Below, piece by piece: positions 25,682-34,422 of a stretch of 39,613 nucleotides of DNA. Location: assembly GCF_030407455.1 (NCBI RefSeq), contig NZ_JASDDJ010000028.1, positions 1-39,613 on the forward strand. Reading direction: 5' to 3'. The translations under genes were made by a program, and so were the position numbers. Positions within the stretch are counted from its first letter, which is position 1, and the number at the start of each line of letters is the position of its first letter. This DNA is from Psychrobacter sp. 5A.1. Lineage in GTDB: Bacteria > Pseudomonadota > Gammaproteobacteria > Pseudomonadales > Moraxellaceae. Below the pieces are notes generated by a model. It searched no databases and was not told where the DNA came from. It saw nothing but the letters and a program-made list of their open reading frames with translations.

Positions 25682-26344
25682 TCAACCATTTTTTAAATCA
25701 TATACTTTTGAGTCAATATCTATTAACCCATAACTGACCGCTTGTACTATGGCATGTGTACGATTAGAGACTTCAAGCTTTCTGAGACAATTGCTCATGT
25801 GGAAGCAGACGGTACGCTGTGAAATACCAAGATCACCCGCAATTTTTTTGTTGCTGTCCCCTTTTACAACGCAGGTTAACACTTCAATTTCACGGTCAGT
25901 GAGTTGAGGTTTATTACTTTTTACTATGACAGGAGGTAGGCTCACCATTAATGATGGAGAAATAAATTTTTGACCTGTGTGAACTTGCTTAATAATGGTC
26001 AATAGATCTATAAAGGCGGTGTTTTTTAATACGTAACCTGACAATCCAAGCTTGAGTAGCTGCCGTGCTTTAGCGCCATCATTTATAGTCGTCAACACAA
26101 TCAACTGTGTAATCAATGATTGTCTTTCAACCGATAAAATGAGGTTTTCGATACTCATACCAGACATCGTGACATTCATTAAGACGATATTTGGCTGATA
26201 CTGTTCGATAAGACGCCGTGTTTGATCGCCATCAGTCGCATAGCCTACGATACTTAGCCACTCCACACGAGCAAGCAAAAGCCTCAACCCTTCCAAAAAA
26301 ATCGGATGATTGTCTGCAACGATGACTGTGATTGACGTCTCCAT
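25682..26344 (-). CDS. NarL/LuxR-type response regulator with atypical receiver
   Basis: This is a DNA-binding regulator with an N-terminal receiver (about 5-120) and a C-terminal LuxR-type helix-turn-helix (about 150-215: LTDREIEVLTCVVKGDSNKKIAGDLGIS, then RTVCFHMSNCLRKL). In the receiver the conserved phospho-acceptor Asp is Asn (N57 in IVLMNVTMSGM), and one of the two metal-binding acidic residues is also Asn (D11-N12-H13). The switch Thr (T85/T86) and Lys (K107 in GYVLKNT) remain. Phosphorylation in the ordinary way is therefore unlikely. ATG at 26344 is chosen because it gives the usual short lead into the receiver; TTG at 26362 would add six residues. No sensor kinase gene is adjacent. 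It is convergent with the 430-aa secreted protein gene, which is a possible but unproven target. Confidence 0.88.
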   Translation of the reverse strand: METSITVIVADNHPIFLEGLRLLLARVEWLSIVGYATDGDQTRRLIEQYQPNIVLMNVTMSGMSIENLILSVERQSLITQLIVLTTINDGAKARQLLKLGLSGYVLKNTAFIDLLTIIKQVHTGQKFISPSLMVSLPPVIVKSNKPQLTDREIEVLTCVVKGDSNKKIAGDLGISQRTVCFHMSNCLRKLEVSNRTHAIVQAVSYGLIDIDSKVYDLKNG

Positions 26345-26637
26345 CTCATCAGTATAGACCAAATAACAGGCCTGCTTTTACCTATATTCTTTAAACAGAA
26401 ATTAAACGTTAAATAGCTATTAAACACTTAGATTGGCACGTTGATGGCTTGTTTTATCCAACGGCTTAACCTTCTGATAGCCTCACGATTACGATTGCTC
26501 TATATCTTAATGCACGATCTCTCTCACCTAAACTTAATGGCTTTAAACCATACTGGCATAAATTATGTTAAAATTGCTGGTTAAACATCTTATTTTATGA
26601 TGTGCATTACTTATCAATTTAGCCCACAGGTATCCGT

Positions 26638-28944
26638 ATGACCGAAACAACCGCGCCCGCATCTCTAACAGCAGCCTCACCAGAGTTGTCGCTTGATCTT
26701 ATCATCACCTGTGCCGATGGGCTTGAGGCGCCACTGCAAACTGAGCTGACAAGCTTTGGTATTGCAAGTGAAATCAAAAGCACGGGCCGTCTAGCCGTGA
26801 CTGGTGATTTACGTGACTTGTACACTATCTGCTTGTGGTCACGCGTGGCCTCTCGAGTATTGATGCTCATCAAACGCAAAAACATCAATGCCGAATATGA
26901 TGTGGCTGAGCAAATTTATGGTTTGGCAAAATCGGTTAATTGGACTGAGCAGTTTAGCTTGGAACAAACGTTTGCGATTCGTCTCTCTGTAGACAAGCGC
27001 GTTGCCGTCAGCCAGCAGTTTGCTATGCTACGTATTAAAGATGCGATTGCGGATACGTTTAACGAAGTTTACGACAGCCGTCCTAACGTCGATAGCAAAA
27101 ACCCAGATTTTTCTATTTTTGCGACCGTGAATGACAAGCAAGCTGAGCTGTATTTAGATTTGTCAGGTACCAGCCTACATCGCCGTGGTTATCGTGTGGC
27201 GATGACCGAGGCACCACTCAAAGAAAACTTGGCGGCTGCCCTTCTCTATAGCGCAGGCTGGCACAAGAAAAACGAAGCGGGCAATGCACCTTTCTATAAT
27301 GCCTTAATCGATCCAATGTGTGGTTCTGGAACGTTCATCATTGAAGCGTTACTTATGCATTGTGATTATGCGGTGGGTATCGATAAAGCCGCCAATCAAT
27401 TTGGTTTTTATCAATGGCAGCATCATGACGAGACGTTATGGCAAGAGCTGATCGATGATGCACAGACGCGTTTCCGCGACGCTTTAGAAATTGCCAATGA
27501 GCAGCCTGATACCCTACCGCTCATGTTGGGCTTCGATGCCGATAGTGGTGCGATTTTGGCAACAGAAAAAAACCTGATTGCAGCAGGCCTACAAGATTTA
27601 TTACCGCTGCTTGATCTTGAGACTCGTGCCCTTGACCAACTAGGCACCATCCTGAAACCACTGGTCGATGATGGACGATTGAGCAATCCACTTATCATCA
27701 CCAACCCACCTTATGGTGAGCGTTTGGGTGATGAAGAAATGATCAAGCCGTTATATCAAGCGATTGGTCTTATTCTGCAAGATAGCTTTGCAGGTAGCGG
27801 CATTAATCCGATGCTTGGCATACTGGCCTCTCATGTTGAGCAAGTAGACATACTACCGATCAAAGAACCAAAAACGTTGCGTTGTCACAATGGTGCCATC
27901 ACCGTTTATTTCCGCTATGGCAACTTGATTGCAGGACAAACGGGCAACCTCGTGAGTCGCTTTGAGAAGCGTGAAATTGAAGTAGAAGATGGACAAGACT
28001 TCATCAACCGTTTGCAAAAAAATCTCGCCAAATTGAAGAAGCTGGCGAAAAAAGACAACGTGAGTAATGTACGTGTCTACGATGCTGACTTGCCAGATTT
28101 TAAAGTCGCGATCGATTTATACGGTGACTACGCTCATGTGCAGGAATATGCACCACCAAAGACTATCCCACCTGAAACTGCCAAAAAACGCTTCAACTTG
28201 GCATTGATGGGTATCCGTGAAGTATTTGGTATTAACCGCGAACAAATTTTTATCAAAACGCGTGCACGCCAGTCTGGTAATGATCAATACAGCAAGCAGA
28301 ACACCACAGAAAAACGTGGCAAGTTTCATGTTGCGCGCGAAGACGGCGCTTACCTATATGTGAATTTTACAGATTATCTTGATACTGGTCTGTTCATCGA
28401 TCACCGTAACATGCGTGCACGAATCAAGGACAACAGCCGCGGCAAAGCGGTATTGAACTTATTTGCTTATACTTGTACGGCGAGTGTTCACGCTGCATTG
28501 GCTGGCGCGAAAAAAGTCACCAGTGTTGATTTGTCACAGAACTATTTAGATTGGGGCAAGCAAAACTTTGTCTTGAACGGTTTGGACGTTAGCCGCAATA
28601 AATACCAGTTCGTTGCTGCCGATATCTTCGAATGGATTAAAGACAATACCGAGCAGTTTGATATTATCTTCATTGATCCACCGACCTTTTCGAACTCTAA
28701 AAAGTTTCAAGGTACTTTTGATGTACAGCGTGACCATGCGGCTCTTATCAATCGTGCGATGAACCGCCTGACCTCTGACGGTGTGTTGTATTTCTCAAAC
28801 AACTTTACCCGCTTTGAGCTAGATGAGCAGTTGACCGAGCGCTACGATATTGTTGAGATTACGCAAAAAACCATTGGTTTTGATTTTAATATCAAAAAAC
28901 CGATTCATCAAAGCTTTGAGATTCGTCATCGTCAAAGTTTCTAA
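26638..28944 (+). CDS. rlmKL: Bifunctional 23S rRNA guanine methyltransferase RlmK/RlmL
   Basis: This cytoplasmic enzyme methylates two guanines of 23S rRNA: N2 of G2445 (RlmL half) and N7 of G2069 (RlmK half), by E. coli numbering. A THUMP domain covers about 15-160. The RlmL methyltransferase follows, with the SAM motif DPMCGSGTF (about 228-236) and catalytic NPPYGER (about 357-363). The RlmK half has VLNLFAYTCTASVHAA and IFIDPPTFSNSKK (about 677-689). The 768 residues cover both halves without a break. A short alanine- and threonine-rich leader precedes THUMP. It is a single-gene unit ended by a strong terminator. Confidence 0.96.
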   Translation: MTETTAPASLTAASPELSLDLIITCADGLEAPLQTELTSFGIASEIKSTGRLAVTGDLRDLYTICLWSRVASRVLMLIKRKNINAEYDVAEQIYGLAKSVNWTEQFSLEQTFAIRLSVDKRVAVSQQFAMLRIKDAIADTFNEVYDSRPNVDSKNPDFSIFATVNDKQAELYLDLSGTSLHRRGYRVAMTEAPLKENLAAALLYSAGWHKKNEAGNAPFYNALIDPMCGSGTFIIEALLMHCDYAVGIDKAANQFGFYQWQHHDETLWQELIDDAQTRFRDALEIANEQPDTLPLMLGFDADSGAILATEKNLIAAGLQDLLPLLDLETRALDQLGTILKPLVDDGRLSNPLIITNPPYGERLGDEEMIKPLYQAIGLILQDSFAGSGINPMLGILASHVEQVDILPIKEPKTLRCHNGAITVYFRYGNLIAGQTGNLVSRFEKREIEVEDGQDFINRLQKNLAKLKKLAKKDNVSNVRVYDADLPDFKVAIDLYGDYAHVQEYAPPKTIPPETAKKRFNLALMGIREVFGINREQIFIKTRARQSGNDQYSKQNTTEKRGKFHVAREDGAYLYVNFTDYLDTGLFIDHRNMRARIKDNSRGKAVLNLFAYTCTASVHAALAGAKKVTSVDLSQNYLDWGKQNFVLNGLDVSRNKYQFVAADIFEWIKDNTEQFDIIFIDPPTFSNSKKFQGTFDVQRDHAALINRAMNRLTSDGVLYFSNNFTRFELDEQLTERYDIVEITQKTIGFDFNIKKPIHQSFEIRHRQSF

Positions 28945-29280
28945 GCGACAGTCCATAATCTTAGGCCTGTCATTACAACTTTTAAATGACAGCTTTTAGA
29001 TGACCACTTATAGATGACTAATCATATAAACAGTCATCTATAAGCCGCTAAATTTTAAGTTTTACGCTCAATTTTTTATGAAACACAACAATGACCCAAT
29101 CCGCTTTGATTGGGTCATTTTTTGTTGTTATGATAGGGCGTTATTAAGCAATAGTTTTGCGGCGATGGTTTTTTGATAATGTTAATTCCATTATAGATTT
29201 TGCTCACTTAGTTATACTTCTTCGCATAGCTATTGCTTTAATATTGCACCTCTCCCTACTCTAACAACAAGGATTGCACC
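28945..29280. other. Intergenic region between rlmKL and the first terD
   Basis: These 336 bases hold a perfect 13-bp stem without a T-run (CTTATAGATGACT at 29007-29019 and AGTCATCTATAAG at 29032-29044), then the intrinsic terminator at 29090-29123, then an AT-rich promoter region for terD (a TATACT motif near 29213). Confidence 0.55.
29090..29123 (+). terminator. Intrinsic terminator of rlmKL
   Basis: A perfect 12-bp stem (AATGACCCAATC at 29090-29101 with GATTGGGTCATT at 29108-29119) has a 6-nt loop and a following T-run. Confidence 0.93.
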
Positions 29281-29856
29281 ATGGCTTTATCACTTAATAA
29301 AGGCGGTAACTTATCGCTAACCAAAACGGACCCAAACTTAACCAAGCTATTGATTGGTCTTGGCTGGGATGAGCGCGCTACCTCTGGCGCAGAGTTCGAT
29401 CTTGATGCGAGCGTATTTTTGCTAAGTGGCGCAGGTAAAGTGCGCGGCGACCATGACTTTATCTTTTATAACCAGCTCAAATCTGACAACGGTGCTGTGG
29501 AGCATACTGGTGATAACCGTACTGGCGAAGGCGACGGTGATGATGAAGTCGTCAAAGTGAACCTGACTCAAGTACCTGCCGATGTGGACAAAATCGTTGT
29601 CACCGTCACCATTCATGATGCGGCAGCTCGCAGCCAAAACTTTGGCCAAGTGGCCAACGCCTTTATCCGTGTTGTTAATGAAGAAACAGGCACTGAAGTT
29701 GTGCGTTTTGATCTAGCAGAAGACTACTCTGTTGAGACAGCAATGGTGTTTGGTGAAGTTTATCGTCACAACGGCGAGTGGAAATTCCGCGCGGTTGGTC
29801 AAGGCTACTCAGGCGGTTTGCAAGCGATGTGTCAGCAATACGGTGTTGATATCTAA
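29281..29856 (+). CDS. terD: TerD family protein, first copy
   Basis: This is a calcium-binding TerD-domain protein of the Ter stress system, linked to resistance to tellurite, phage and other stresses. The whole protein is one TerD domain of 191 residues. It carries KGGNLSLTK at the start, [14 protein letters not shown] (39-44) and the acidic loop [12 protein letters not shown] (78-89), which supply the Ca2+ ligands. [20 protein letters not shown] follows near the end. It has no signal peptide, so it is cytoplasmic. ACAAGGATT is the ribosome-binding region. It stands first in a ter island. A hairpin follows before the DUF475 gene, and it is a close paralogue of the gene at 32822. Confidence 0.94.
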   Translation: MALSLNKGGNLSLTKTDPNLTKLLIGLGWDERATSGAEFDLDASVFLLSGAGKVRGDHDFIFYNQLKSDNGAVEHTGDNRTGEGDGDDEVVKVNLTQVPADVDKIVVTVTIHDAAARSQNFGQVANAFIRVVNEETGTEVVRFDLAEDYSVETAMVFGEVYRHNGEWKFRAVGQGYSGGLQAMCQQYGVDI

Positions 29857-29997
29857 AACCGTTTTTTACTGATATTTAGTCTACGATCAGTCGCCGTTAT
29901 CACGTCCAAAATGTAAAGCCGCCATCGTTGCAAATAGTCACAATTTTTAATGGCCAAATGACTAGTAATGCTTTACGTTTCGTTTAAAATTATGCAT

Positions 29998-30026
29998 AAA
30001 AAGTGGTTAGTCATAGCCACTTTTTT
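29998..30026 (+). terminator. Terminator-like hairpin between terD and the DUF475 gene
   Basis: A perfect 9-bp stem AAAAAGTGG (29998-30006) with CCACTTTTT (30017-30025) has a 10-nt loop and continues in T. It should end most terD transcripts. Confidence 0.85.
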
Positions 30027-30083
30027 GCGGTTCATGCCTATACTAGGTAGACCTTAGCTTTACGCAACCAGACAGGATGTGTC

Positions 30084-31151
30084 ATGAGACATTTTTATTT
30101 AGACTTTATCTTCACGATCATTGCCTTAGCGATAGCGGCATGGTGGGGATATTCACATGGCGGTATGGGTGGACTAATAACCACGCTATCCATTACTGCT
30201 ATTTTGGCCGTCATGGAGATTTCATTATCTTTTGATAATGCGGTGGTCAATGCCTCAGTCCTCAAGGGCTGGGATGAATTTTGGAAAAAGATATTTTTAA
30301 CGGTTGGTATTTTAATCGCGGTATTCGGTATGCGATTGGTCTTCCCTATTGTCATCGTCGCGGTTACCGCTGATCTTGGTATGATGGAAGTCATCAATCT
30401 AGCTCTGTATCAACCAGCAGAATATTCAGCCAGATTAATGGCGCATCATGCTGAAATCTCAGCATTTGGTGGTATTTTCTTACTGTTGGTTTTCTTGAAC
30501 TTCATCTTTGATGAAAAAGAAGTCCATTGGTTTGATTGGCTAGAAAGCCGTTTGGCTAAGCTTGGCAAAGTCGATGCTATGAGCGTATTTGTCGCGCTTA
30601 TCGTCTTGATGATTGCCGTATCATGGGCCAGTGCTGAGCAGTCAGGTGCTGTCTTGATTGCCGGTATTTGGGGCATTCTTGTTTATCTTGGCGTACAGGT
30701 TGTCTCTGGTATGCTCGAAGGTGATCTTGAAGAAGATTTAGAAAACGAAGAAAGTGGTTCGGGTGCAGCAGCGACTAGCGCTATCATGAAAGGCGGTATC
30801 ATCGGTTTCTTATACTTAGAAGTCCTTGACGCCTCATTCAGTTTTGATGGTGTTATCGGAGCATTTGCCATTACCAACGACGTGATTGTCATCATGCTAG
30901 GTCTTGCCATTGGTGCGATGTTTGTACGTTCTATGACCATCTTCTTGGTAGATAAAGGTACGCTTGACGAGTTTATCTATCTTGAGCATGGCGCGCATTA
31001 TGCGATTGGTGCATTGGCAATTATCATGCTGTTGTCGGTGAAGTTCCACGTACCAGAAATCATCACTGGTCTGATTGGTATTACTTTCATTGGCTGGGCA
31101 TTTATTGCATCACTTAATTATCGTAAGGCTGAAAAGGCAAGTCTGAATTAA
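30084..31151 (+). CDS. DUF475 (TerC-like) integral membrane protein
   Basis: This polytopic inner-membrane protein is related to TerC, the membrane component of Ter systems, which is thought to handle metal ions. Nine or so hydrophobic helices span 355 residues. The two half-repeats each contain the TerC-type acidic motif: EISLSFDNAVVNASVL (about 46-61) and LDASFSFDGVIGAFAIT (about 249-265). An acidic cytoplasmic loop (LEGDLEEDLENEESGSG) separates them. The length and the long first half match DUF475 proteins rather than the shorter classical TerC. ACAGGATGT is the ribosome-binding region. It lies in the ter island and has its own terminator. Confidence 0.9.
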   Translation: MRHFYLDFIFTIIALAIAAWWGYSHGGMGGLITTLSITAILAVMEISLSFDNAVVNASVLKGWDEFWKKIFLTVGILIAVFGMRLVFPIVIVAVTADLGMMEVINLALYQPAEYSARLMAHHAEISAFGGIFLLLVFLNFIFDEKEVHWFDWLESRLAKLGKVDAMSVFVALIVLMIAVSWASAEQSGAVLIAGIWGILVYLGVQVVSGMLEGDLEEDLENEESGSGAAATSAIMKGGIIGFLYLEVLDASFSFDGVIGAFAITNDVIVIMLGLAIGAMFVRSMTIFLVDKGTLDEFIYLEHGAHYAIGALAIIMLLSVKFHVPEIITGLIGITFIGWAFIASLNYRKAEKASLN

Positions 31152-31198
31152 GGCATGTCGTTCATATAGCATCTGCTGTATCTAGTAATGTATTTAAG

Positions 31199-31235
31199 CA
31201 GGTCATATCAAAAAATTGATATGGCCTGTTTTTTT
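31199..31235 (+). terminator. Intrinsic terminator of the DUF475 gene
   Basis: A 13-bp stem with one G-T pair (CAGGTCATATCAA at 31199-31211 with TTGATATGGCCTG at 31216-31228) is followed by T7. A near relative of this hairpin ends the glutaminase gene (32420-32460). Confidence 0.93.
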
Positions 31236-31250
31236 ACAGCGTGCCTAAAG

Positions 31251-31278
31251 TGTTAAATGTTAAATGTTAAATGTTAAA
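31251..31278 (+). repeat. Four tandem copies of the 7-mer TGTTAAA
   Basis: TGTTAAA is repeated four times without error about 140 bases upstream of the glutaminase start. Such short tandem repeats can change copy number by replication slippage. The unit is not in a reading frame here. Confidence 0.85.
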
Positions 31279-31415
31279 TATATGATGCATTCATCGGTAT
31301 ATCAGAATGACCAATAATTAAGATAACCAATCATTAAAATGCAATTCCATGATTACTATCATCCTTTATTCAGTTAAAATCCCCACCCTCTAATGACACC
31401 ATAAAATACGACTAC

Positions 31416-32345
31416 ATGATTCACATACAAAAAATTCTTGATGATATTGCTGTAGAGATGGCAAATGAAACCGATCGTGGCACAGTGGCAGATTACATTC
31501 CGCAACTGGCGCACGTAGACCCAAACCAGTTTGGTATTGCCGTCGCAACCCCTGATGGCAAAGTATATACAGCTGGCAATGCGAGTACACTATTTTCGAT
31601 CCAAAGCATCTCTAAGGTATTTACCTTAACCATCGGTCTTGGTAAGTTGGGCAACGCACTCTGGACACACGTCGGTCGCGAGCCATCTGGCGACCCTTTT
31701 AACTCAATCATGATGCTAGAGCATGAATCTGGCAGGCCACGTAACCCTTTTATCAATGCAGGTGCAATTGCAGTGGTAGATGCCATCATGATGGGACATG
31801 AGCCAAAAGAGACATTGGGTGAGATACTGCAATTTGTTCGTTTTATTGCAAACGATGATTCGATCAGTTTTGATCATAAAGTGGCCGCATCCGAAATGGC
31901 TCACAAAGATCGAAATGCATCGCTCGCCTACTTTATGAAATCTTTTGGTCGTCTAAAACATGACGTGGATAAAGTATTGGGGACGTATTTTCATCAATGC
32001 TCGATTGCGATGAACTGCCAACAGTTAGCCCGCGCTGGTCTCTATTTAGTGTCAAATGGTATCAATCAACATACAGGTATTAGGGTTATCAATGCGCAGC
32101 GCTCGCGACGGATTAATTCACTGATGATGATGTGTGGTCATTACGATGGCTCGGGTGAGTTTGCCTATCGTGTCGGTCTACCAGGTAAAAGTGGGGTTGG
32201 CGGCGGTATTTTAACGATAGCACCAGGTGAAGGCTCTATCGCCGTCTGGTCGCCTGGGCTTGATCACATAGGAAACTCTAAGCTTGGGACTAAAGCATTA
32301 GAGCTGTTTGTACAAGAAACTGGCTGGTCGGTTTTTGGCGATTAA
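31416..32345 (+). CDS. glsA: Glutaminase A
   Basis: This enzyme hydrolyses glutamine to glutamate and ammonia. It has the serine-dependent beta-lactamase-like fold of bacterial glutaminases. The catalytic S64xxK67 lies in [10 protein letters not shown]. Other family motifs are [21 protein letters not shown], and [12 protein letters not shown] near the C-terminus. At 309 residues the length is standard, and there is no signal peptide. No clear ribosome-binding site precedes the ATG at 31416, in contrast to the ter genes around it. It lies inside the ter island with its own flanking terminators, so co-transcription with the ter genes is not required. A role in acid or osmotic stress, as for other glutaminases, is possible. 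Confidence 0.95.
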   Translation: MIHIQKILDDIAVEMANETDRGTVADYIPQLAHVDPNQFGIAVATPDGKVYTAGNASTLFSIQSISKVFTLTIGLGKLGNALWTHVGREPSGDPFNSIMMLEHESGRPRNPFINAGAIAVVDAIMMGHEPKETLGEILQFVRFIANDDSISFDHKVAASEMAHKDRNASLAYFMKSFGRLKHDVDKVLGTYFHQCSIAMNCQQLARAGLYLVSNGINQHTGIRVINAQRSRRINSLMMMCGHYDGSGEFAYRVGLPGKSGVGGGILTIAPGEGSIAVWSPGLDHIGNSKLGTKALELFVQETGWSVFGD

Positions 32346-32821
32346 AGACTATCATCTCATGCTTTTATCGGTGAGCTATTCAAGACGATGTTTACCCTTA
32401 GATATGATAAGTTTTACTGCGGGTCATATTAAATATATCGATATGGCCCGTTTTCGTTTTAAAGCTGTTTTTTGGACAAATGCGTGCTTATTAGCGAAAC
32501 ACTCCTTTATTTAGCTGTTCTAACCTACAAGCTGTAATAGATAATTTACTTTTGATAACAACACCTTAAGTATTACTGCCAAGATTGTTAAAAAGTATCA
32601 GATATACAGGGACATTATGTCTCTTAGGAAACATATAGTAAGTGCACAAAATACGCCTTGCTTAGTGAGCGAACGCTTAGTATAGTAAAACGTAATGATA
32701 TGCAGGGTATAGCGTACAGGTAGATTTTTTACCATTTGTCCCGATATATCAGTCACTGTACAACTTTTAATTTATTTTTTATCATTCAATCCACTTAACT
32801 ATTAACTCCAAGGATATTTGT
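32346..32821. other. Intergenic region between glsA and the second terD
   Basis: These 476 bases start with the glsA terminator (32420-32460). The rest is AT-rich with no convincing gene. The length leaves room for a promoter and leader for the downstream terD. Confidence 0.5.
32420..32460 (+). terminator. Intrinsic terminator of glsA
   Basis: A 10-bp stem with one G-T pair (CGGGTCATAT at 32420-32429 with ATATGGCCCG at 32441-32450) is followed by TTTTCGTTTT. Confidence 0.85.
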
Positions 32822-33397
32822 ATGGCTATTAGCTTAACAAAAGGCGGCAACGTAAACTTATCAAAAGAAGCGCCAGGTTTAACCAACATCACAGTCGGTC
32901 TAGGCTGGGATCCACGTGCCACTGACGGTCAAGAGTTTGACTTAGATGCGATTGGCTTTTTGGTCAATGAAGCAGGCACCGTCCGTAACGACCAAGATTT
33001 TATCTTTTTCAATAACTTAAAATCAGACAACGGCGCGGTTGAGCACACTGGTGACAACCGTACTGGCGAAGGTGATGGCGATGACGAAAAAATCAAAATC
33101 AACCTTGCTAGTATCCCAGCTGACGTTAGCAAAGTTGCTATCTGCGCGATTATTTATGAAGGCCAAGCCCGTAACCAAAACTTCGGTCAAGTTGGTGATG
33201 CTTACATCCGCGTTGTAAACGACAATGGCGAAACTGAAATCGCTCGTTACGACCTATCAGAAGATGGCAGCACCGAAACAGCGATGATTTTTGGTGAGCT
33301 ATATCGTCACAGTGGTGATTGGAAATTCCGTGCCGTCGGTCAAGGCTTCAGCGGTGGTCTTGGGCCATTAGCCTCTTCTTATGGTGTAAACGTTTAA
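32822..33397 (+). CDS. terD: TerD family protein, second copy
   Basis: This is a single-domain TerD calcium-binding protein of 191 residues, the same length as the copy at 29281 and clearly its paralogue. Shared blocks include [37 protein letters not shown] and [14 protein letters not shown]. The acidic Ca2+ loop is intact. Differences concentrate in residues 44-60 and 100-115 and at the C-terminus (LASSYGVNV). CCAAGGATA is the ribosome-binding region. It is followed by a group of strong palindromes (33431-33522) before the AIM24-family gene. It could equally be called TerE; the two are hard to tell apart. Confidence 0.93.
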   Translation: MAISLTKGGNVNLSKEAPGLTNITVGLGWDPRATDGQEFDLDAIGFLVNEAGTVRNDQDFIFFNNLKSDNGAVEHTGDNRTGEGDGDDEKIKINLASIPADVSKVAICAIIYEGQARNQNFGQVGDAYIRVVNDNGETEIARYDLSEDGSTETAMIFGELYRHSGDWKFRAVGQGFSGGLGPLASSYGVNV

Positions 33398-33430
33398 CGT
33401 TGAAACCAACGTAAATGTCTAGTAAGCCAA

Positions 33431-33522
33431 GCATCGCAATCAGACGTCTGATTGCGATGCCGATAAGCCATCAAGTGTGCCCTTTTAACGCATTTGATGG
33501 CTTTAAGTTTAATTGGCTTATC
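33431..33522. repeat. Cluster of palindromes between terD and the AIM24-family gene
   Basis: A perfect 30-bp palindrome (33431-33460; each arm GCATCGCAATCAGAC) is followed by a second stem, AAGCCATCAA (33465-33474) with TTGATGGCTT (33494-33503). A third, overlapping pairing joins GATAAGCCA (33462-33470) with TGGCTTATC (33514-33522). Neither of the first two is followed by a T-run. The second and third stems share bases and are mutually exclusive, as in attenuators or processing sites. Confidence 0.75.
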
Positions 33523-33593
33523 ATTAGCACATAACAGCACACGCACACATTAAGAGCGCTTCTCAAAGATATTATAATAAGGATTTGCAACCC

Positions 33594-34346
33594 ATGGCCG
33601 CAACATTCAGTTTAATCGGTACTATTGAACCTTTTTTGCATTGTAATCTCAAACAAGGTGATTCAATCTATTGTGAAGCTAATGCAATGGTGATGATGGA
33701 GTCCAATCTTGAGCTTAAAGGTAAGCTACAAGGTGGGCTTATGCAGTCACTCATGCGCCGCTTTGCCAATGATGAATCACTCTTTCAACAACAAATTGAA
33801 GCGGTCGATGGTGAAGGTGACTGTTTGCTTGCACCCACGCTAGACGGTGATATGCAAATTATTGATTGCGGCGCTCAGCAATATACGTTGAGTGACGGTG
33901 CTTTTGTCGCGGCCCAAACGGGTGTCGATATCAGAGCCAATATTCAACGTAACCTTGGTGGTGCCGTGTTTGGCGATACTGGCGGCTTTATGGTCATGCA
34001 GACTCAAGGACAGGGTCAGGTCGTGGTATCTGGTTTTGGTTCGCTGTTTGAGATTGATGTGACACCAGGCAAAGACGTCATCATTGATAATGGACATGTG
34101 GTTTGTTGGGATTCGAATCTCGAGTATAAACTGTCTGTTTCAACCAGTAAGAAAAAAGGCATCATGAGTAATATCATTAACTCCGTCACTAGTGGCGAAG
34201 GTATGGTTCTAAACTTCTCAGGAAGTGGCAAAGTCATTATTTGCTCGCGCAATCGTGACAGTTATCAAGGTTGGATACAAAGCGTCCTAGGTAGTAGCTC
34301 AGGTGGACGTGGCGGCGGTGGTGGCTTTTTAGACAATATCTTATAA
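33594..34346 (+). CDS. AIM24 / TIGR00266 family protein, 250 aa
   Basis: This family is often found with TerD proteins. Its biochemical function is unknown, and the fold is a beta-rich trimeric barrel. Recognisable stretches are the N-terminal FSLIGTIEPFLHCNLKQGD and EANAMVMMESNLELKGK. The Gly-rich turns QRNLGGAVFGDTGGFMVMQ and GQVVVSGFGSLFEIDV then follow, with DNGHVVCWDSNLEYKLSVS near the end. The C-terminus is a Gly-rich tail ending FLDNIL. The frame opens at TTG 33585, but ATG at 33594 has AAGGA 10 nt upstream and is used. It sits between two TerD-family genes. Confidence 0.88.
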   Translation: MAATFSLIGTIEPFLHCNLKQGDSIYCEANAMVMMESNLELKGKLQGGLMQSLMRRFANDESLFQQQIEAVDGEGDCLLAPTLDGDMQIIDCGAQQYTLSDGAFVAAQTGVDIRANIQRNLGGAVFGDTGGFMVMQTQGQGQVVVSGFGSLFEIDVTPGKDVIIDNGHVVCWDSNLEYKLSVSTSKKKGIMSNIINSVTSGEGMVLNFSGSGKVIICSRNRDSYQGWIQSVLGSSSGGRGGGGGFLDNIL

Positions 34347-34422
34347 CACCTTTCGCAATTTACAACACTCTTTAGCGTTATTTTTAAACGGTTTTACTCA
34401 CAATTATTATAAGGATACTCAC

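Noticed and set aside
29007..29044. Perfect 13-bp hairpin after rlmKL as the terminator
   Set aside because: No T-run follows. The proper terminator is 45 bases further on at 29090-29123. The hairpin remains unexplained.
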